DNA of 64,000 nt. It comes from Citrobacter freundii. Lineage in GTDB: Bacteria; Pseudomonadota; Gammaproteobacteria; Enterobacterales; Enterobacteriaceae. Each line of letters opens with the position of its first letter. The first letter of the stretch is position 1. Under the pieces are notes generated by a model that worked only from the letters and a program-made list of their open reading frames with translations, had not been told where the DNA came from and made no database searches. The translations under genes and the position numbers were made by a program. The stretch is taken from NCBI RefSeq assembly GCF_029717145.1, contig NZ_CP099222.1, positions 2,108,001-2,172,000 of the forward strand, in the 5' to 3' direction. Shown in pieces: positions 9,839 to 19,861 of the stretch.

Positions 9839-11055
9839 CATTTCCGATTGAAAAAGTGCGGGCCGATTTTCCGGTCCTGACCCGTGAAGTGAACGGCCTG
9901 CCGCTGGCGTATCTGGACAGCGCTGCCAGCGCGCAAAAGCCGAATCAGGTGATTGATGCCGAAGCTGAGTTTTACCGCCATGGCTATGCGGCGGTTCACC
10001 GTGGTATTCATACCTTAAGCGCCCAGGCGACGGAAAAAATGGAGAATGTGCGTAAGCTGGCGTCGCTGTTTATTAATGCCCGCTCCGCTGAAGAACTGGT
10101 ATTTGTGCGTGGCACGACCGAGGGCATTAATCTGGTAGCCAACAGTTGGGGCACCAGCAATGTGCGGGCGGGGGATAACATCATCATCAGTGAGATGGAA
10201 CACCACGCCAACATCGTGCCATGGCAGATGCTGTGTGCCCGCGTGGGTGCTGAGCTGCGTGTCATCCCCCTGAATGCTGATGGCACCTTGCAGTTGGATA
10301 CTCTGCCAACTCTGTTCGACGAACGCACCCAACTGCTGGCGATTACCCATGTATCCAACGTGCTGGGCACCGAAAACCCGTTAGCAGAGATGATTGCGCT
10401 GGCGCATCAGCACGGGGCAAAAGTGCTGGTCGATGGTGCGCAGGCGGTGATGCACCATAAAGTAGACGTGCAGGCGCTGGATTGCGACTTTTATGTCTTC
10501 TCCGCCCATAAGCTGTATGGACCCACCGGCATTGGCGTGCTGTATGCCCGTGAGTCGTTGTTGCAGGAGATGCCGCCCTGGGAAGGCGGGGGTTCAATGA
10601 TAGCAACGGTTAGCCTGAGCCAGGGAACCACCTGGACGAAAGCGCCGTGGCGTTTTGAAGCGGGAACGCCCAATACCGGCGGTATTATCGGCCTGGGCGC
10701 TGCCATTGAATATGTGAGTGCGCTGGGTCTGGATAACATCAGCGAGTACGAGCAGTTCATGATGTGCTACGCGCTAGAACAGCTGGCCAGTGTGCCGGAT
10801 CTGACGTTGTACGGTCCGCAGGCGCGTCTGGGCGTCATCGCGTTTAACCTCGGTAAACACCACGCCTACGACGTGGGTAGTTTTCTTGATAACTACGGTA
10901 TTGCCGTACGCACCGGGCACCACTGCGCCATGCCGTTGATGGCATATTATAACGTCCCTGCGATGTGCCGGGCCTCGATTGCCATGTACAACACTCAGGA
11001 AGAGGTGGATCGACTGGTAACGGGACTTAAACGTATTCATCACTTATTGGGATAA
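9835..11055 (+). CDS. sufS: SufS cysteine desulfurase
   Basis: PLP enzyme that takes sulfur from L-cysteine, giving alanine and a persulfide handed to SufE. It is 406 aa. The PLP lysine lies in [10 protein letters not shown] and the catalytic cysteine in [10 protein letters not shown] (Cys364 by E. coli numbering), typical of group II desulfurases. Its ATG overlaps the sufD stop in ATGA. Confidence 0.97.
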   Translation: MTFPIEKVRADFPVLTREVNGLPLAYLDSAASAQKPNQVIDAEAEFYRHGYAAVHRGIHTLSAQATEKMENVRKLASLFINARSAEELVFVRGTTEGINLVANSWGTSNVRAGDNIIISEMEHHANIVPWQMLCARVGAELRVIPLNADGTLQLDTLPTLFDERTQLLAITHVSNVLGTENPLAEMIALAHQHGAKVLVDGAQAVMHHKVDVQALDCDFYVFSAHKLYGPTGIGVLYARESLLQEMPPWEGGGSMIATVSLSQGTTWTKAPWRFEAGTPNTGGIIGLGAAIEYVSALGLDNISEYEQFMMCYALEQLASVPDLTLYGPQARLGVIAFNLGKHHAYDVGSFLDNYGIAVRTGHHCAMPLMAYYNVPAMCRASIAMYNTQEEVDRLVTGLKRIHHLLG

Positions 11056-11067
11056 CAGGGAGGGGGT

Positions 11068-11484
11068 ATGGCTGCGCTACCGGATAAAGAAAAGTTGTTG
11101 CGTAATTTTCTGCGCTGCGCGAACTGGGAAGAGAAGTATCTGTATATCATTGAATTAGGTCAGCGTTTACCAGAATTAAATGCTGATGATCGCTGTGAGA
11201 AAAATAGTATTCAGGGCTGTCAGAGTCAGGTATGGATAACAATGCGTCAGAATGCTGACGGAATTATTGAATTACAGGGCGACAGTGATGCGGCAATTGT
11301 GAAAGGACTGATTGCTGTGGTATTCATTTTATATGATCGAATGACTGCCGAAGATATTGTGCGTTTTGATGTGCGTCCGTGGTTCGAGAAAATGGCGCTG
11401 ACGCAACATCTCACGCCATCGCGTTCACAGGGGCTGGAAGCGATGATTCGCGCTATTCGTACGCAAGCGGCAACTCTTAGCTAA
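11068..11484 (+). CDS. sufE: SufE sulfur acceptor
   Basis: Accepts the persulfide from SufS and delivers sulfur to SufB. It is 138 aa, with the acceptor Cys51 in [11 protein letters not shown] strong GGAGGGGG site precedes ATG 11068. Last gene of the suf operon. Confidence 0.97.
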   Translation: MAALPDKEKLLRNFLRCANWEEKYLYIIELGQRLPELNADDRCEKNSIQGCQSQVWITMRQNADGIIELQGDSDAAIVKGLIAVVFILYDRMTAEDIVRFDVRPWFEKMALTQHLTPSRSQGLEAMIRAIRTQAATLS

Positions 11485-11499
11485 ACTGATAAAACACGT

Positions 11500-11582
11500 T
11501 ATCCGGCAAACCTTGCAGGATAGCGCTGAGCAGATTTATGCAATGACTCGTCGGCCGGATACCGCAGCAGCCGTTATCCGGC
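11500..11582. repeat. Two adjacent hairpins between sufE and ldtE, REP-like
   Basis: The first hairpin (11500-11522) pairs TATCC-GCAA with TTGC-GGATA around one mismatch. The second (11554-11582) pairs GCCGGATA with TATCCGGC. Both carry the CCGGATA-type core of enterobacterial REP elements but no T tract. They probably mark the suf 3' end, protect it or weakly terminate transcription. The second ends only 10 bases before the ldtE ribosome binding site. Confidence 0.5.
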
Positions 11583-11607
11583 AATAACGCCAGGGGGGTG
11601 AGTGAGT

Positions 11608-12609
11608 ATGAAACGCGCGTCTATTATTACTCTAATGCTAATTGGCGCTTACAGCGCTATACAGGCCGCCTGGGCGGTCGATTATCCTTTGCCTGCGGCG
11701 AACAGTCGTCTTGTCGGGCAGAATCAAACCTACACCGTGCAGGAAGGCGATAAAAACTTGCAGGCAATAGCCCGCCGGTTTGATACCGCCGCGATGCTGA
11801 TCCTCGAAGCGAATAATACGATCGCCCCGGTACCCAGCCCCGGCACCCTGATTACGATTCCTTCGCAACTGCTGTTACCGGATGCGCCGCGCGAAGGTAT
11901 TATTGTTAATCTGGCAGAATTGCGTCTGTATTATTTCCCGCCGGGAGAGAATATTGTTCAGGTATTCCCGATTGGCATTGGTTTACAGGGACTGGAGACC
12001 CCGGTGATGGAAACTCGGGTGGGACAGAAAATCCCTAACCCTACATGGACCCCAACACCAGGCATCCGTAAGCGTTCTCTGGAGCGCGGCATTACGCTAC
12101 CCCCTGTAGTGCCCGCCGGGCCCAATAATCCGTTAGGACGCTTTGCGCTGCGTCTGGCGCATGGAAACGGTGAATACCTCATCCACGGTACCAGCGCACC
12201 CGACAGTGTAGGCCTGCGCGTCAGCTCTGGCTGTATTCGCATGAACGCGCCGGACATCAAAGCCCTGTTTGCTCAGGTCAGAATCGGCACGCCGGTCAGA
12301 GTGATTAATGAGCCGATAAAGTACGCCATCGAGCCTAACGGCATGCGTTATGTTGAAGTGCACCGACCATTGTCGCCAGAGGAAGAACAAAACGTACAGA
12401 CCATGCCGTATGTACTGCCTGCCGGTTTTACCCAGTTTAAAGACAGTAAAGCCGTAGACCTGGGGCTGGTGGATCGGGCGCTGTATCGTCGGGCAGGTTA
12501 TCCGGTTACCGTTACGGCCGGGCAGGCACCGATTGTGGCCAACGGGCCAGAGGTGAAGTCGGCACAGAATGGATTGCCAGAAGCAGGGGACGTGCGGACG
12601 ATGCAGTAA
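11608..12609 (+). CDS. ldtE: L,D-transpeptidase LdtE (YnhG)
   Basis: Periplasmic L,D-transpeptidase that forms 3-3 (mDap-mDap) crosslinks in peptidoglycan. It is 333 aa: signal peptide ending near AAWAVDY, a LysM-like domain ([17 protein letters not shown]), and a YkuD catalytic domain with HGT...SSGCIRM and catalytic Cys209. ATG 11608 is preferred over the in-frame GTG 11602 because the AGGGGGG site is correctly spaced only for the ATG. Confidence 0.93.
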   Translation: MKRASIITLMLIGAYSAIQAAWAVDYPLPAANSRLVGQNQTYTVQEGDKNLQAIARRFDTAAMLILEANNTIAPVPSPGTLITIPSQLLLPDAPREGIIVNLAELRLYYFPPGENIVQVFPIGIGLQGLETPVMETRVGQKIPNPTWTPTPGIRKRSLERGITLPPVVPAGPNNPLGRFALRLAHGNGEYLIHGTSAPDSVGLRVSSGCIRMNAPDIKALFAQVRIGTPVRVINEPIKYAIEPNGMRYVEVHRPLSPEEEQNVQTMPYVLPAGFTQFKDSKAVDLGLVDRALYRRAGYPVTVTAGQAPIVANGPEVKSAQNGLPEAGDVRTMQ

Positions 12610-12631
12610 CAGGGAAGGAGGAATGAAGGGC

Positions 12632-12661
12632 AAAAAAATGGCGCACAATGTGCGCCATTTC
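12632..12661 (-). terminator. lpp terminator
   Basis: Perfect stem ATGGCGCAC / GTGCGCCAT with a 3-base loop, followed on the minus strand by a run of seven T residues, just after the lpp stop. It is a canonical strong terminator. Confidence 0.9.
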
Positions 12662-12677
12662 TATTACACAGATACTA

Positions 12678-12926
<249 letters not shown>

Positions 12927-12959
12927 CTAGATTGAGTTAATCTCCATGTAGCGTTACAA

Positions 12960-12990
12960 GTATTACACAAAGCTTTTTAGGTTGAGAATA
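12960..12990 (-). promoter_or_regulatory. lpp promoter
   Basis: On the minus strand a TAATAC -10 element (12960-12965) lies 17 bases from a CTCAAC-like -35 region. This matches the E. coli lpp promoter arrangement, with the AT-rich stretch upstream of it and a short untranslated leader ending in GAGGG before the lpp start. Confidence 0.65.
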
Positions 12991-13168
12991 TTTTTTTGAT
13001 GCGAATGCACTTATTTTTGATCGTTCGCTCAAAGAAGCATCGAATTGTGCAAAAACGGCTAAAAACCCGAGTGAAAACAGAAAGCTTCCATCGGATTCAT
13101 CTTAGATAATCTCTAATTAGATAGTGAAATCCGATTTGATTTTTTATTAATAGTAGCTATCGCGGAAA

Positions 13169-13196
13169 TAAAAAAAGCGCCGCAAGGGCGCTTTTT
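13169..13196 (-). terminator. pykF terminator
   Basis: Stem AAAAAGCGCC / GGGCGCTTTTT with a GCAA/TTGC loop and A and T tracts on both sides, just downstream of the pykF stop on the minus strand. Confidence 0.9.
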
Positions 13197-13222
13197 AGGC
13201 AAATTAATTCCCGATGGAATTA

Positions 13223-14644
13223 TTACAGCACGTGAACAGATGCCGTGTTGGTGGTGCCGCTCGGTACCAGCGCACCGGAAACCATCACTACAACGTCACC
13301 TTTCTGTGCCAGGCCGCGCTCAACTAACTGCAGCGCAACTTCTTTACCCAGACGGTAGAAATCATCAGTAGAAGCGATTTCTTTCACCAGGTGCGGCACC
13401 ACGCCTTTGCTGAGAACCAGCTGACGCGCAGTCACTTCGTTGGTGGTCAGCGCCAGAATGGTCGCGTTCGGGAAGTATTTACGTACGGCTTTAGCAGATT
13501 TACCACCCTGGGTCGCTACGACGATCAGCGGAGCTTCCAGTTTTTCAGCGGTTTCTACAGCACCACGGCAAACGGCTTCGGTAATACGCAGTTTGCGGTT
13601 GTCATGGCTGTTGTCCAGACGGCTGGTCATCACGCGGTCGGTACGTTCACAGATGGTTGCCATGATAGAAACGGCTTCCAGCGGGTATTTACCTTTAGCG
13701 GATTCACCAGACAGCATGACTGCATCAGTACCGTCGAGGATGGCGTTTGCCACGTCACCGGCTTCAGCACGGGTCGGACGTGGGTTTTTGATCATGGAGT
13801 CCAGCATCTGAGTCGCGGTGATAACCACTTTACGTGCGCGCACGCATTTTTCGATCATCATCTTCTGCGCGAAGATAACTTCTTCAACCGGGATTTCTAC
13901 GCCCAGATCGCCACGTGCAACCATGATGCCGTCAGACGCTTCGAGGATCTCGTCGAAGTTGTTCAGGCCTTCCTGGTTTTCGATTTTGGAGATGATCTGA
14001 ATGTTTTCGCCGCCGTGCGCTTTCAGGTGCTCACGAATTTCAATGACGTCAGAACGTTTACGGATAAAGGACGCCGCAACGAAGTCAACGCCTTGCTCGC
14101 AACCGAAGATCAGGTCCTGTTTGTCTTTTTCAGCCAGTGCTGGCAGCGCGATAGAAACGCCCGGCAGGTTAACGCCTTTGTTTTCGCCCAGGTCGCCGTT
14201 GTTCAGCACTTTACAGATAACTTTGTTACCTTCGATTGCGGTAACTTCCATGCCGATCAGACCATCGTCAACCAGCACGGTGTTGCCAACGGACAGGTCA
14301 TTGGTGAAGCCTTCATAAGTAACAGCAACGATTTCGTTGTTACCTACGACAGATTTGTCGGTGGTGAACGTGAAGGTCTGACCCGCTTTCAGAGAAACGT
14401 CGTTACCGCCTTCCAGTTTAATGGTACGGATTTCCGGACCTTTAGTGTCGAGCAGGATGGCCGCTTTCTTGCCGGTCTTGCTCATCACGTTGCGCAAGTT
14501 CTTAATGCGCTGACCGTGTTCTGCGTAATCGCCGTGGGAGAAGTTCAGACGCATGACGTTCATGCCCGCGTCCAGCATTTTGGTTAACATCTCTTCGGAT
14601 TCGGTTTTCGGACCGATGGTGCAAACAATTTTCGTCTTTTTCAT
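13223..14644 (-). CDS. pykF: Pyruvate kinase I PykF
   Basis: Fructose-1,6-bisphosphate-activated pyruvate kinase: phosphoenolpyruvate + ADP to pyruvate + ATP. It is 473 aa against 470 in E. coli; the three extra residues lie near the C-terminus, around [10 protein letters not shown]. The N-terminal [19 protein letters not shown], the barrel motif [12 protein letters not shown] and the C-terminal [12 protein letters not shown] are all present. It starts at ATG 14644. A Cra site covers the region just downstream of its promoter. A 398-codon antisense open frame across it is a codon-bias shadow. Confidence 0.98.
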   Translation of the reverse strand: MKKTKIVCTIGPKTESEEMLTKMLDAGMNVMRLNFSHGDYAEHGQRIKNLRNVMSKTGKKAAILLDTKGPEIRTIKLEGGNDVSLKAGQTFTFTTDKSVVGNNEIVAVTYEGFTNDLSVGNTVLVDDGLIGMEVTAIEGNKVICKVLNNGDLGENKGVNLPGVSIALPALAEKDKQDLIFGCEQGVDFVAASFIRKRSDVIEIREHLKAHGGENIQIISKIENQEGLNNFDEILEASDGIMVARGDLGVEIPVEEVIFAQKMMIEKCVRARKVVITATQMLDSMIKNPRPTRAEAGDVANAILDGTDAVMLSGESAKGKYPLEAVSIMATICERTDRVMTSRLDNSHDNRKLRITEAVCRGAVETAEKLEAPLIVVATQGGKSAKAVRKYFPNATILALTTNEVTARQLVLSKGVVPHLVKEIASTDDFYRLGKEVALQLVERGLAQKGDVVVMVSGALVPSGTTNTASVHVL

Positions 14645-14848
14645 GACAGTCTTAGTCTTTAAGTTGAGAAGGATATGGAAATCTGGCTTCCGTCGCGCAC
14701 GGATGGGAAGCTAAACCTGAGTTACGAAAGTTGTGATGCCTCGCTCTAAGGATAGGTGACATCGAAAGAGCGTGCAGAGGAATGTGTGCTTGCGTTTCAG
14801 CCCAACGGGTAGGAGAGTTTTGTAGTCGTTGAGTTTTACAGGTCAATG

Positions 14849-14886
14849 TGCTGAAACCATTCAAGAGACAATTGGCGCGCATTATA
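14849..14886 (-). promoter_or_regulatory. pykF promoter with Cra (FruR) operator
   Basis: On the minus strand a perfect -10, TATAAT (14881-14886), is followed about 15-30 bases downstream by TTGAATGGTTTCAGCA (14850-14865). The latter differs at one core position from the Cra consensus TGAAWCGWTTCA. An operator just downstream of the start point fits the known repression of pykF by Cra. Confidence 0.8.
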
Positions 14887-14985
14887 CGCTGAAAATTATC
14901 TAAAAGGAAAATGGAAACGGTGTTTCAAAAGCGTTCTGTGTAGTTTCACGAAAAAATATCCATAAAATTGTGACCGTCGTATCGC

Positions 14986-15012
14986 AAAAATGCCGCCCAG
15001 AGCAGGGCGGCG
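14986..15012 (-). terminator. Terminator of the 15-19 kb operon
   Basis: On the minus strand the stem GCCGCCC / GGGCGGC with a short TGCTCT loop is followed by ATTTTTG. It lies about 50 bases after the stop of the APC permease gene. Confidence 0.75.
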
Positions 15013-15059
15013 TTGCGCAACAAAAAAGAGTACGTATCGACAAGGACATTTTCTGCGTC

Positions 15060-16403
15060 TTAGTCCAACAGCTTTTGGCCTTCAAGATCGATGTTGATAT
15101 CCTGCTTGTTCGCTTTCCGATACCACAAAATGGCCAGACCAAGGGTCGTCCAGATTGCCCCCAGCGTTAGCGCATGTATGTTCATATTCATGCATACGTA
15201 GCCGATGACCACCATGCCTATCACGGGTGATATAATGTGGGGGAAAAGGCGTCGATGTTGTTTCATCTTTACGTTGTAGAGTACGAATACGCACAAATTC
15301 ACCACGAAGAAGGCGAAGAGCGCGCCAAAGTTGACAAGCGTTGATATGGATTCAATTTTCCCGGAAAACAGGTAGCTGAGTATCAGCGTTACGGCCCCGG
15401 TGAACAAAATGGCGTAGTCGGGCGTTTTTCTTTTGCTGTGAACGTGCGCCAAAAAACGAGGCAGCATATTGTCTCGTCCCATTGAGAACAGAACGCGAGA
15501 AACGGCCGTTTGCGCGGTGATGATGTTGCCTACGGCACAAACGAACGCCACGATGATAGAAAAGGCAACTTTGAGCCAGATGCCACCGACGTCGCCTGCG
15601 ATAGTGAAAAAGGCCTCGTTCGTCGCAGTACCGTCGGCAAAACTGGCGATATTGCCCGTGGCAAATGCGGCAAATGTCACCACAATAATAAATAGTACGG
15701 TAGCGAGAACCAGTGCGAGAAGTGTGGCTTTACTGACCGCCTTGCCGCCGCCTTCGCTCTCTTCACTTAAGGTGCTGATTGCGTCAAACCCCAGGAAGTT
15801 AAGTGCCGCGACGGAAATTGCGGTTGCAATTAATCCGGGTGTAAACCATTGAGAGTCGAAAAACGGTTTAAAAGAGAATGTCACAGGACTACTGTCCAGC
15901 ATCAGCAGGCGTGAAATCAGCACCACAAAAATAGCCAGGATACCGAGTTGGATAAAGACCAGCAGTTTGTCAAATTTTGCCGTTTGCTGTATGCCCAGAT
16001 AATTAACTCCCGTCCCGATTGCAACGTAAATTAAAGGCCAGAGCCAAATAGGTATCTGTGGAAGAATGGCATGCACAGCAACACCGCCTAAAACAGCGAC
16101 TAGCGTTGGGAATAGCAGGTAATCCAACAGCAAAATCCAACCGGTAATAAATCCAACCGCAGGGTTTATACAAACACCTGCATAGGTATAGGCTGAACCG
16201 GAGGATGAGATGTGTTTTGATAATGTTGCGTAACTGTGTGCGGTGAAAAACATCGCAATCGCGCCTATGATATAGACCAGTGCGACCATGCCATGGGACA
16301 GATTATAGACAACGCCGTAGAGAGAGACCGGTGCGATGGGAACCATAAACACCAAACCGTACAGGACCAGGTCAGTAAGTGATAATTTTTTAATTTTACT
16401 CAT
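15060..16403 (-). CDS. APC-family amino acid/amine permease (Salmonella orf48 type)
   Basis: A 447-aa inner-membrane transporter with about 12 hydrophobic segments. The APC-family start (LSLTDLVLYGLVFMVPIAP) and the conserved FDAISTLSEES segment after helix 6 are typical of amino acid or putrescine carriers such as PuuP; the substrate cannot be read from sequence. It is the last gene of a four-gene minus-strand operon, 20 bases after the hydrolase. In Salmonella the same set sits in SPI-2 between pykF and ttr. The likely role is to import what the hydrolase and kinase act on. Confidence 0.8.
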   Translation of the reverse strand: MSKIKKLSLTDLVLYGLVFMVPIAPVSLYGVVYNLSHGMVALVYIIGAIAMFFTAHSYATLSKHISSSGSAYTYAGVCINPAVGFITGWILLLDYLLFPTLVAVLGGVAVHAILPQIPIWLWPLIYVAIGTGVNYLGIQQTAKFDKLLVFIQLGILAIFVVLISRLLMLDSSPVTFSFKPFFDSQWFTPGLIATAISVAALNFLGFDAISTLSEESEGGGKAVSKATLLALVLATVLFIIVVTFAAFATGNIASFADGTATNEAFFTIAGDVGGIWLKVAFSIIVAFVCAVGNIITAQTAVSRVLFSMGRDNMLPRFLAHVHSKRKTPDYAILFTGAVTLILSYLFSGKIESISTLVNFGALFAFFVVNLCVFVLYNVKMKQHRRLFPHIISPVIGMVVIGYVCMNMNIHALTLGAIWTTLGLAILWYRKANKQDINIDLEGQKLLD

Positions 16404-16423
16404 AGTGAATACCTCAATTTGTA

Positions 16424-17317
16424 TTAATCAAGGCCGCGTAAGAACTCACGGACCGCGCTGAGGCAAGGCTCGGCGTTTTCTTCGTGCGGGTTATGACTAC
16501 TGTCAGGAATTGTGATGGCATAGCAGTCAGAAATATGGGTAATAAGCGGTTGAACGACCTGCGATGTCGCCTGATCATGCTCTCCATGCAGCACTAATCC
16601 CGGGCACAGAACCTTATGCAATGACGCGGTAATGTCCCAATGTTCAAGTACGCCATGTACCGCAAGCTCATTGGCACCCCAAAGAATATGGTAAGCCGTT
16701 GGATCAGCAGCGAATTGTGCATTAGAACGCTGAATGTGGAGAGGTTCTTCCGCCAGGGTATAAACATGTTTCGCATAGTAAGCCACAAGCTGTTCAGGCG
16801 GATGCTGATAAATTCTTGCCTGCATGATTGAATCATCAAGTACATCATCAGTAACTTCAGTGATCGCATTAACGAGCCGTAACACCTCACTTTGCCAAAG
16901 GGGAATGCTGGCAGGTGAGCTGGCGTAAATAACGGCATGTAACCCTTTAGGTTGCGAGCAGGCATGCTCCGCCGCTAACATGCCTCCCCAGGAATGTCCA
17001 AGTAATGAATAACGTTCTCCAATACCCAGATGATTAATTAATTGTTGAAGCTGTTGCAGGTAGCGTTCAATTGTCCAGAAAGAAGCATTAGCCATCGGAA
17101 AGTGTGTAGAACGACCGCAACCAAATTGATCGTAAAACACAACCCTACGTCCATCATCAGAAAGTTCATGGTAATTTAAAAGATAATCAAAGCCGCCTGA
17201 TGGACCACCATGTAAAATGACCAATGGAATTAATGATGATGTTGGGTCACCATAGATACGATAGCTGGTTAATATATCATCACAAAACATTTCGCCATAT
17301 TCGTAGTTATTTTGCAT
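16424..17317 (-). CDS. Proline-iminopeptidase-like alpha/beta hydrolase (orf32 type)
   Basis: A 297-aa cytoplasmic alpha/beta hydrolase of the prolyl aminopeptidase / tricorn-interacting F1 type. It shows the oxyanion segment LHGGPSGG, the nucleophile elbow GHSWGG, a cap domain, and a late Asp (HGEHDQ) and His (SSHNPHEE). It may cleave N-terminal residues or an amide from a small peptide or conjugate; the substrate is unknown. The start chosen is ATG 17317; a TTG four codons upstream is also open, and neither has a strong ribosome site. Part of the four-gene operon. Confidence 0.75.
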   Translation of the reverse strand: MQNNYEYGEMFCDDILTSYRIYGDPTSSLIPLVILHGGPSGGFDYLLNYHELSDDGRRVVFYDQFGCGRSTHFPMANASFWTIERYLQQLQQLINHLGIGERYSLLGHSWGGMLAAEHACSQPKGLHAVIYASSPASIPLWQSEVLRLVNAITEVTDDVLDDSIMQARIYQHPPEQLVAYYAKHVYTLAEEPLHIQRSNAQFAADPTAYHILWGANELAVHGVLEHWDITASLHKVLCPGLVLHGEHDQATSQVVQPLITHISDCYAITIPDSSHNPHEENAEPCLSAVREFLRGLD

Positions 17318-17379
17318 ATTCTTAACCAATAACGAAGGTTGAGGGCAGGTGACAGAATATTCACCTGCAGACGGATAGT

Positions 17380-18117
17380 TTATTTTTTGATTGATAGTAG
17401 AACGTTATACCAAAAGGACGTGTAATTTTCCCACTGCATGAACTGTGGACTTCCCCAATGAGGTGCGCAGTCACTGGCAAAACAACCCACTTTTCCATTG
17501 TTGTAATCACCCAATACGAGTAATGGGTCATTATTTATTTTAACGAGTGTGTTACTGCCGATTTTTGCACGAAATTTGTTATATCCTAACAAAGGGGGCC
17601 ACTGTTGCAATTTCTGTGTGATGATATGCTGTGTATCAGTATTAACGGGGCAGCATCCTTCCGGTATCTCAACACGATCATCATGGTCAAGCATTTCAAC
17701 AGGTAACACGTCGGCAAGAAGAGTATTTTTATAATTGGCTTTTGCCTCTATCCCAGTAAAGGAAAGATAACCGCCAATCATTAACAGGCCACCTCCATCA
17801 GAGACATACTCTTTAATCAGGGCTAGCGCATTAGGGATAATATTCATCTGGTAAAATGTCGTATTCTGCAGTAAAAAAGTATTGCTTCCAATATCACTAA
17901 TAATGATGGCGTCGTAGCATTCTAATTCCTTAACGGTTTGCGGAAAGCGAGTTTGAACAATATGTGCTGGCATGTAGTCAATTTCAACATTTTCCTTGCG
18001 CAGACAGGATAGGAGATATTCGGCACCTTCCTCATATTTACTGGATGTGAAGCTGTCGTACCCTTTGGAATGGATCATATGAATGTGCCATGATTCACCG
18101 ATGAATAAAATTTTCAT
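17380..18117 (-). CDS. Putative glutamine amidotransferase-like protein (orf245 type)
   Basis: A 245-aa cytoplasmic protein, the same length as Salmonella orf245. It has a flavodoxin-like/class I amidotransferase-like fold with KILFIGESWHIH at the start and GGGLLMIGGYLSFTG mid-protein. A classical GxCxG nucleophile elbow is not evident, so it may not be a true glutaminase. The function is unknown; such proteins often accompany sugar or uronate utilisation genes. It lies 12 bases after the HTH-kinase gene and is translated with it. The DNA here is visibly more A+T-rich than the flanking core genes. Confidence 0.6.
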   Translation of the reverse strand: MKILFIGESWHIHMIHSKGYDSFTSSKYEEGAEYLLSCLRKENVEIDYMPAHIVQTRFPQTVKELECYDAIIISDIGSNTFLLQNTTFYQMNIIPNALALIKEYVSDGGGLLMIGGYLSFTGIEAKANYKNTLLADVLPVEMLDHDDRVEIPEGCCPVNTDTQHIITQKLQQWPPLLGYNKFRAKIGSNTLVKINNDPLLVLGDYNNGKVGCFASDCAPHWGSPQFMQWENYTSFWYNVLLSIKK

Positions 18118-18129
18118 GCTGATACCCTG

Positions 18130-19356
18130 TTATTTAATATTAATAATATCGTGCGATTGCGTGCGCATCCGATGCTGTACTTGCGCATGTTGCGGCATGC
18201 TTGACGCGCCTTCTTGTTCTACTGCCAGTGACGCAAAGGCTGAGGCATACTGAATGGCTGACACCAGATCGGACTTGCGCGCCAGAGAAGTGGCCAGTGC
18301 GCCATTAAAGGCATCACCTGCGCCAGCGGCATCTTTGACGACGGCGCTCCAGGCCGGGATAAATAATGTGCGGTTACTTTCGCACAGTAATGATCCTTGT
18401 GCTCCCAGAGTAATAATGACTTTCTTAACTCCTGATTGCAGAATAATATTTCCTGCTTTCTTCGCATCCTTGATGTCTGAAATAGTTATACCGGATAAAA
18501 ATGAAGCCTCCGTTTCATTTGGCGTCAAGATATCAATAGACGATAATAAACTGTTGGCATTTTTAGTATACGGTGCAGGATTAAGAATAATGGTCTTATT
18601 CTCCTGTTTTCCCAAACGGACAAACTCACCTATCGCATCAATATTTGTTTCAAGTTGCATTAGGAGGACATCTGCTGCGGAGATGTAACTTTTCTGCTCA
18701 TTAATTTCCTGCGGGCTTAACATCATATTGGCGCCAGGATAGATTGCGATGATGTTATCGCCGTCTTCTGCACATACGTAAATTAAAGCACTTCCTGTCG
18801 GTGCTTCATCAGTTTGGTAGGCGCTGTATGAATTTATGCCAGACTGAATGATATGATTGAGCGCGAAAGAACTGAACTGATCTTTTCCCACTTTAAAAAT
18901 GAAATGGACATCGGCACCTGCGTTATGTGCAGCCAATGCCTGGTTTGCACCTTTACCTCCTGGATAGAAGCCGAACTGACTTGCCAGAATCGACTCGCCA
19001 CTCTGCGGAAGCCAGGGCACGGTAGCCGATACATCAATATTAAACGAACCTAAAATACATACTTTTCCCGACATTTTAGCGCCTTCTCTGTTTAATCGAA
19101 TACCTTTGTTTGCGGGAGTTGTGACTACACCGGAGATATCTATTTTGTTCTCAGTAATTAATTTACTCAAGGCATGGCGATTGATAATACCGCCACCATA
19201 ACAACGCAGGAGCATACCTGTTTTCTGAAAATAACAAAGATCTGAGCGGATAGTCTCCTGGCTAACATTAAAGAGAATGGCAAGTTTGCTCACACTTACG
19301 CTATTATCCTTGATGAGTAAATTAAGAATAGCTGTGCGCCTTTCTTCTTTAAACAT
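18130..19356 (-). CDS. DeoR-type HTH fused to a PfkB/ribokinase-family kinase (orf408 type)
   Basis: A 408-aa fusion. Residues 1-60 are a DeoR-family helix-turn-helix (SVSKLAILFNVSQETIRSDL...LLRCYGGGI). From about residue 98 the protein is a ribokinase-like PfkB kinase: NID..., PGGKGANQALAA, NPAPY, PNETEA, and the anion-hole motif DAAGAGDAFNG (about 342-352) with catalytic Asp348. The kinase probably phosphorylates a sugar, nucleoside or similar substrate, while the HTH controls this operon, so catalysis or substrate binding may gate transcription. It equals Salmonella orf408 in length and is first in the operon. The start is ATG 19356 behind GGAGGC. Confidence 0.85.
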   Translation of the reverse strand: MFKEERRTAILNLLIKDNSVSVSKLAILFNVSQETIRSDLCYFQKTGMLLRCYGGGIINRHALSKLITENKIDISGVVTTPANKGIRLNREGAKMSGKVCILGSFNIDVSATVPWLPQSGESILASQFGFYPGGKGANQALAAHNAGADVHFIFKVGKDQFSSFALNHIIQSGINSYSAYQTDEAPTGSALIYVCAEDGDNIIAIYPGANMMLSPQEINEQKSYISAADVLLMQLETNIDAIGEFVRLGKQENKTIILNPAPYTKNANSLLSSIDILTPNETEASFLSGITISDIKDAKKAGNIILQSGVKKVIITLGAQGSLLCESNRTLFIPAWSAVVKDAAGAGDAFNGALATSLARKSDLVSAIQYASAFASLAVEQEGASSMPQHAQVQHRMRTQSHDIINIK

Positions 19357-19861
19357 GAAAGCCTCCTTTTATTTCGTTGAATTGTATTTATAGTAATGTT
19401 GACGTGTGGTGAAATGAATCACAGATCATGCTGGAAATCGGAAGTAAAACCAAATTTATACGAAAAATAAAAAGAGGATCGACCCTATGTTACGATTAAA
19501 TATTTACAATTAATGGATTATGTTTTGTGATGATAATCATATTGCAGTTATGCAATTTTTTAATGTGCATTCTAAAATTGCTGGCTTGCTCGATTCAGTT
19601 TTAATTATGCGCACAGAGAGATTTGAAGACATCGGCGAAAAAGGATTGCGAAATATTTTAATCTTCGTTACTGAATTTGTGTACGTCACGAACGCCGGAC
19701 AGCGCCGTGTAAACCTTTTTATTCCTTAAAGTTATATCAAATTCTTTTTAATTCATATCAAAAGCCCATTTCCCTGATTACACTCGTTTGGACATCCATA
19801 CTGCTAAACAGCCAAAAGCGTTAGCAGGATAACGATAAGCAGCAGCGGATACCCAAACGAC
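19357..19861. other. 505-base A+T-rich intergenic region
   Basis: It holds the minus-strand promoter of the HTH-kinase operon and the leader of the MetN-like gene. A 69-codon open frame (19520-19729) has no clear ribosome site or family resemblance and is not called. A 7-bp hairpin (CTGCTAA / TTAGCAG, 19801-19827) lies in the leader, and GGACATCC at 19790 resembles one MetJ half box; both are weak signals. Confidence 0.5.

Noticed and set aside
13391-14587. 398-codon open frame antisense to pykF
   Set aside because: It mirrors the highly biased codon use of pykF; no ribosome site, no family resemblance, and the pykF protein is intact on the other strand.
19520-19729. 69-codon plus-strand open frame between orf408 and the MetN-like gene
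   Set aside because: A+T-rich region, no clear ribosome site, no recognisable family; could be a small gene but the sequence gives no support.
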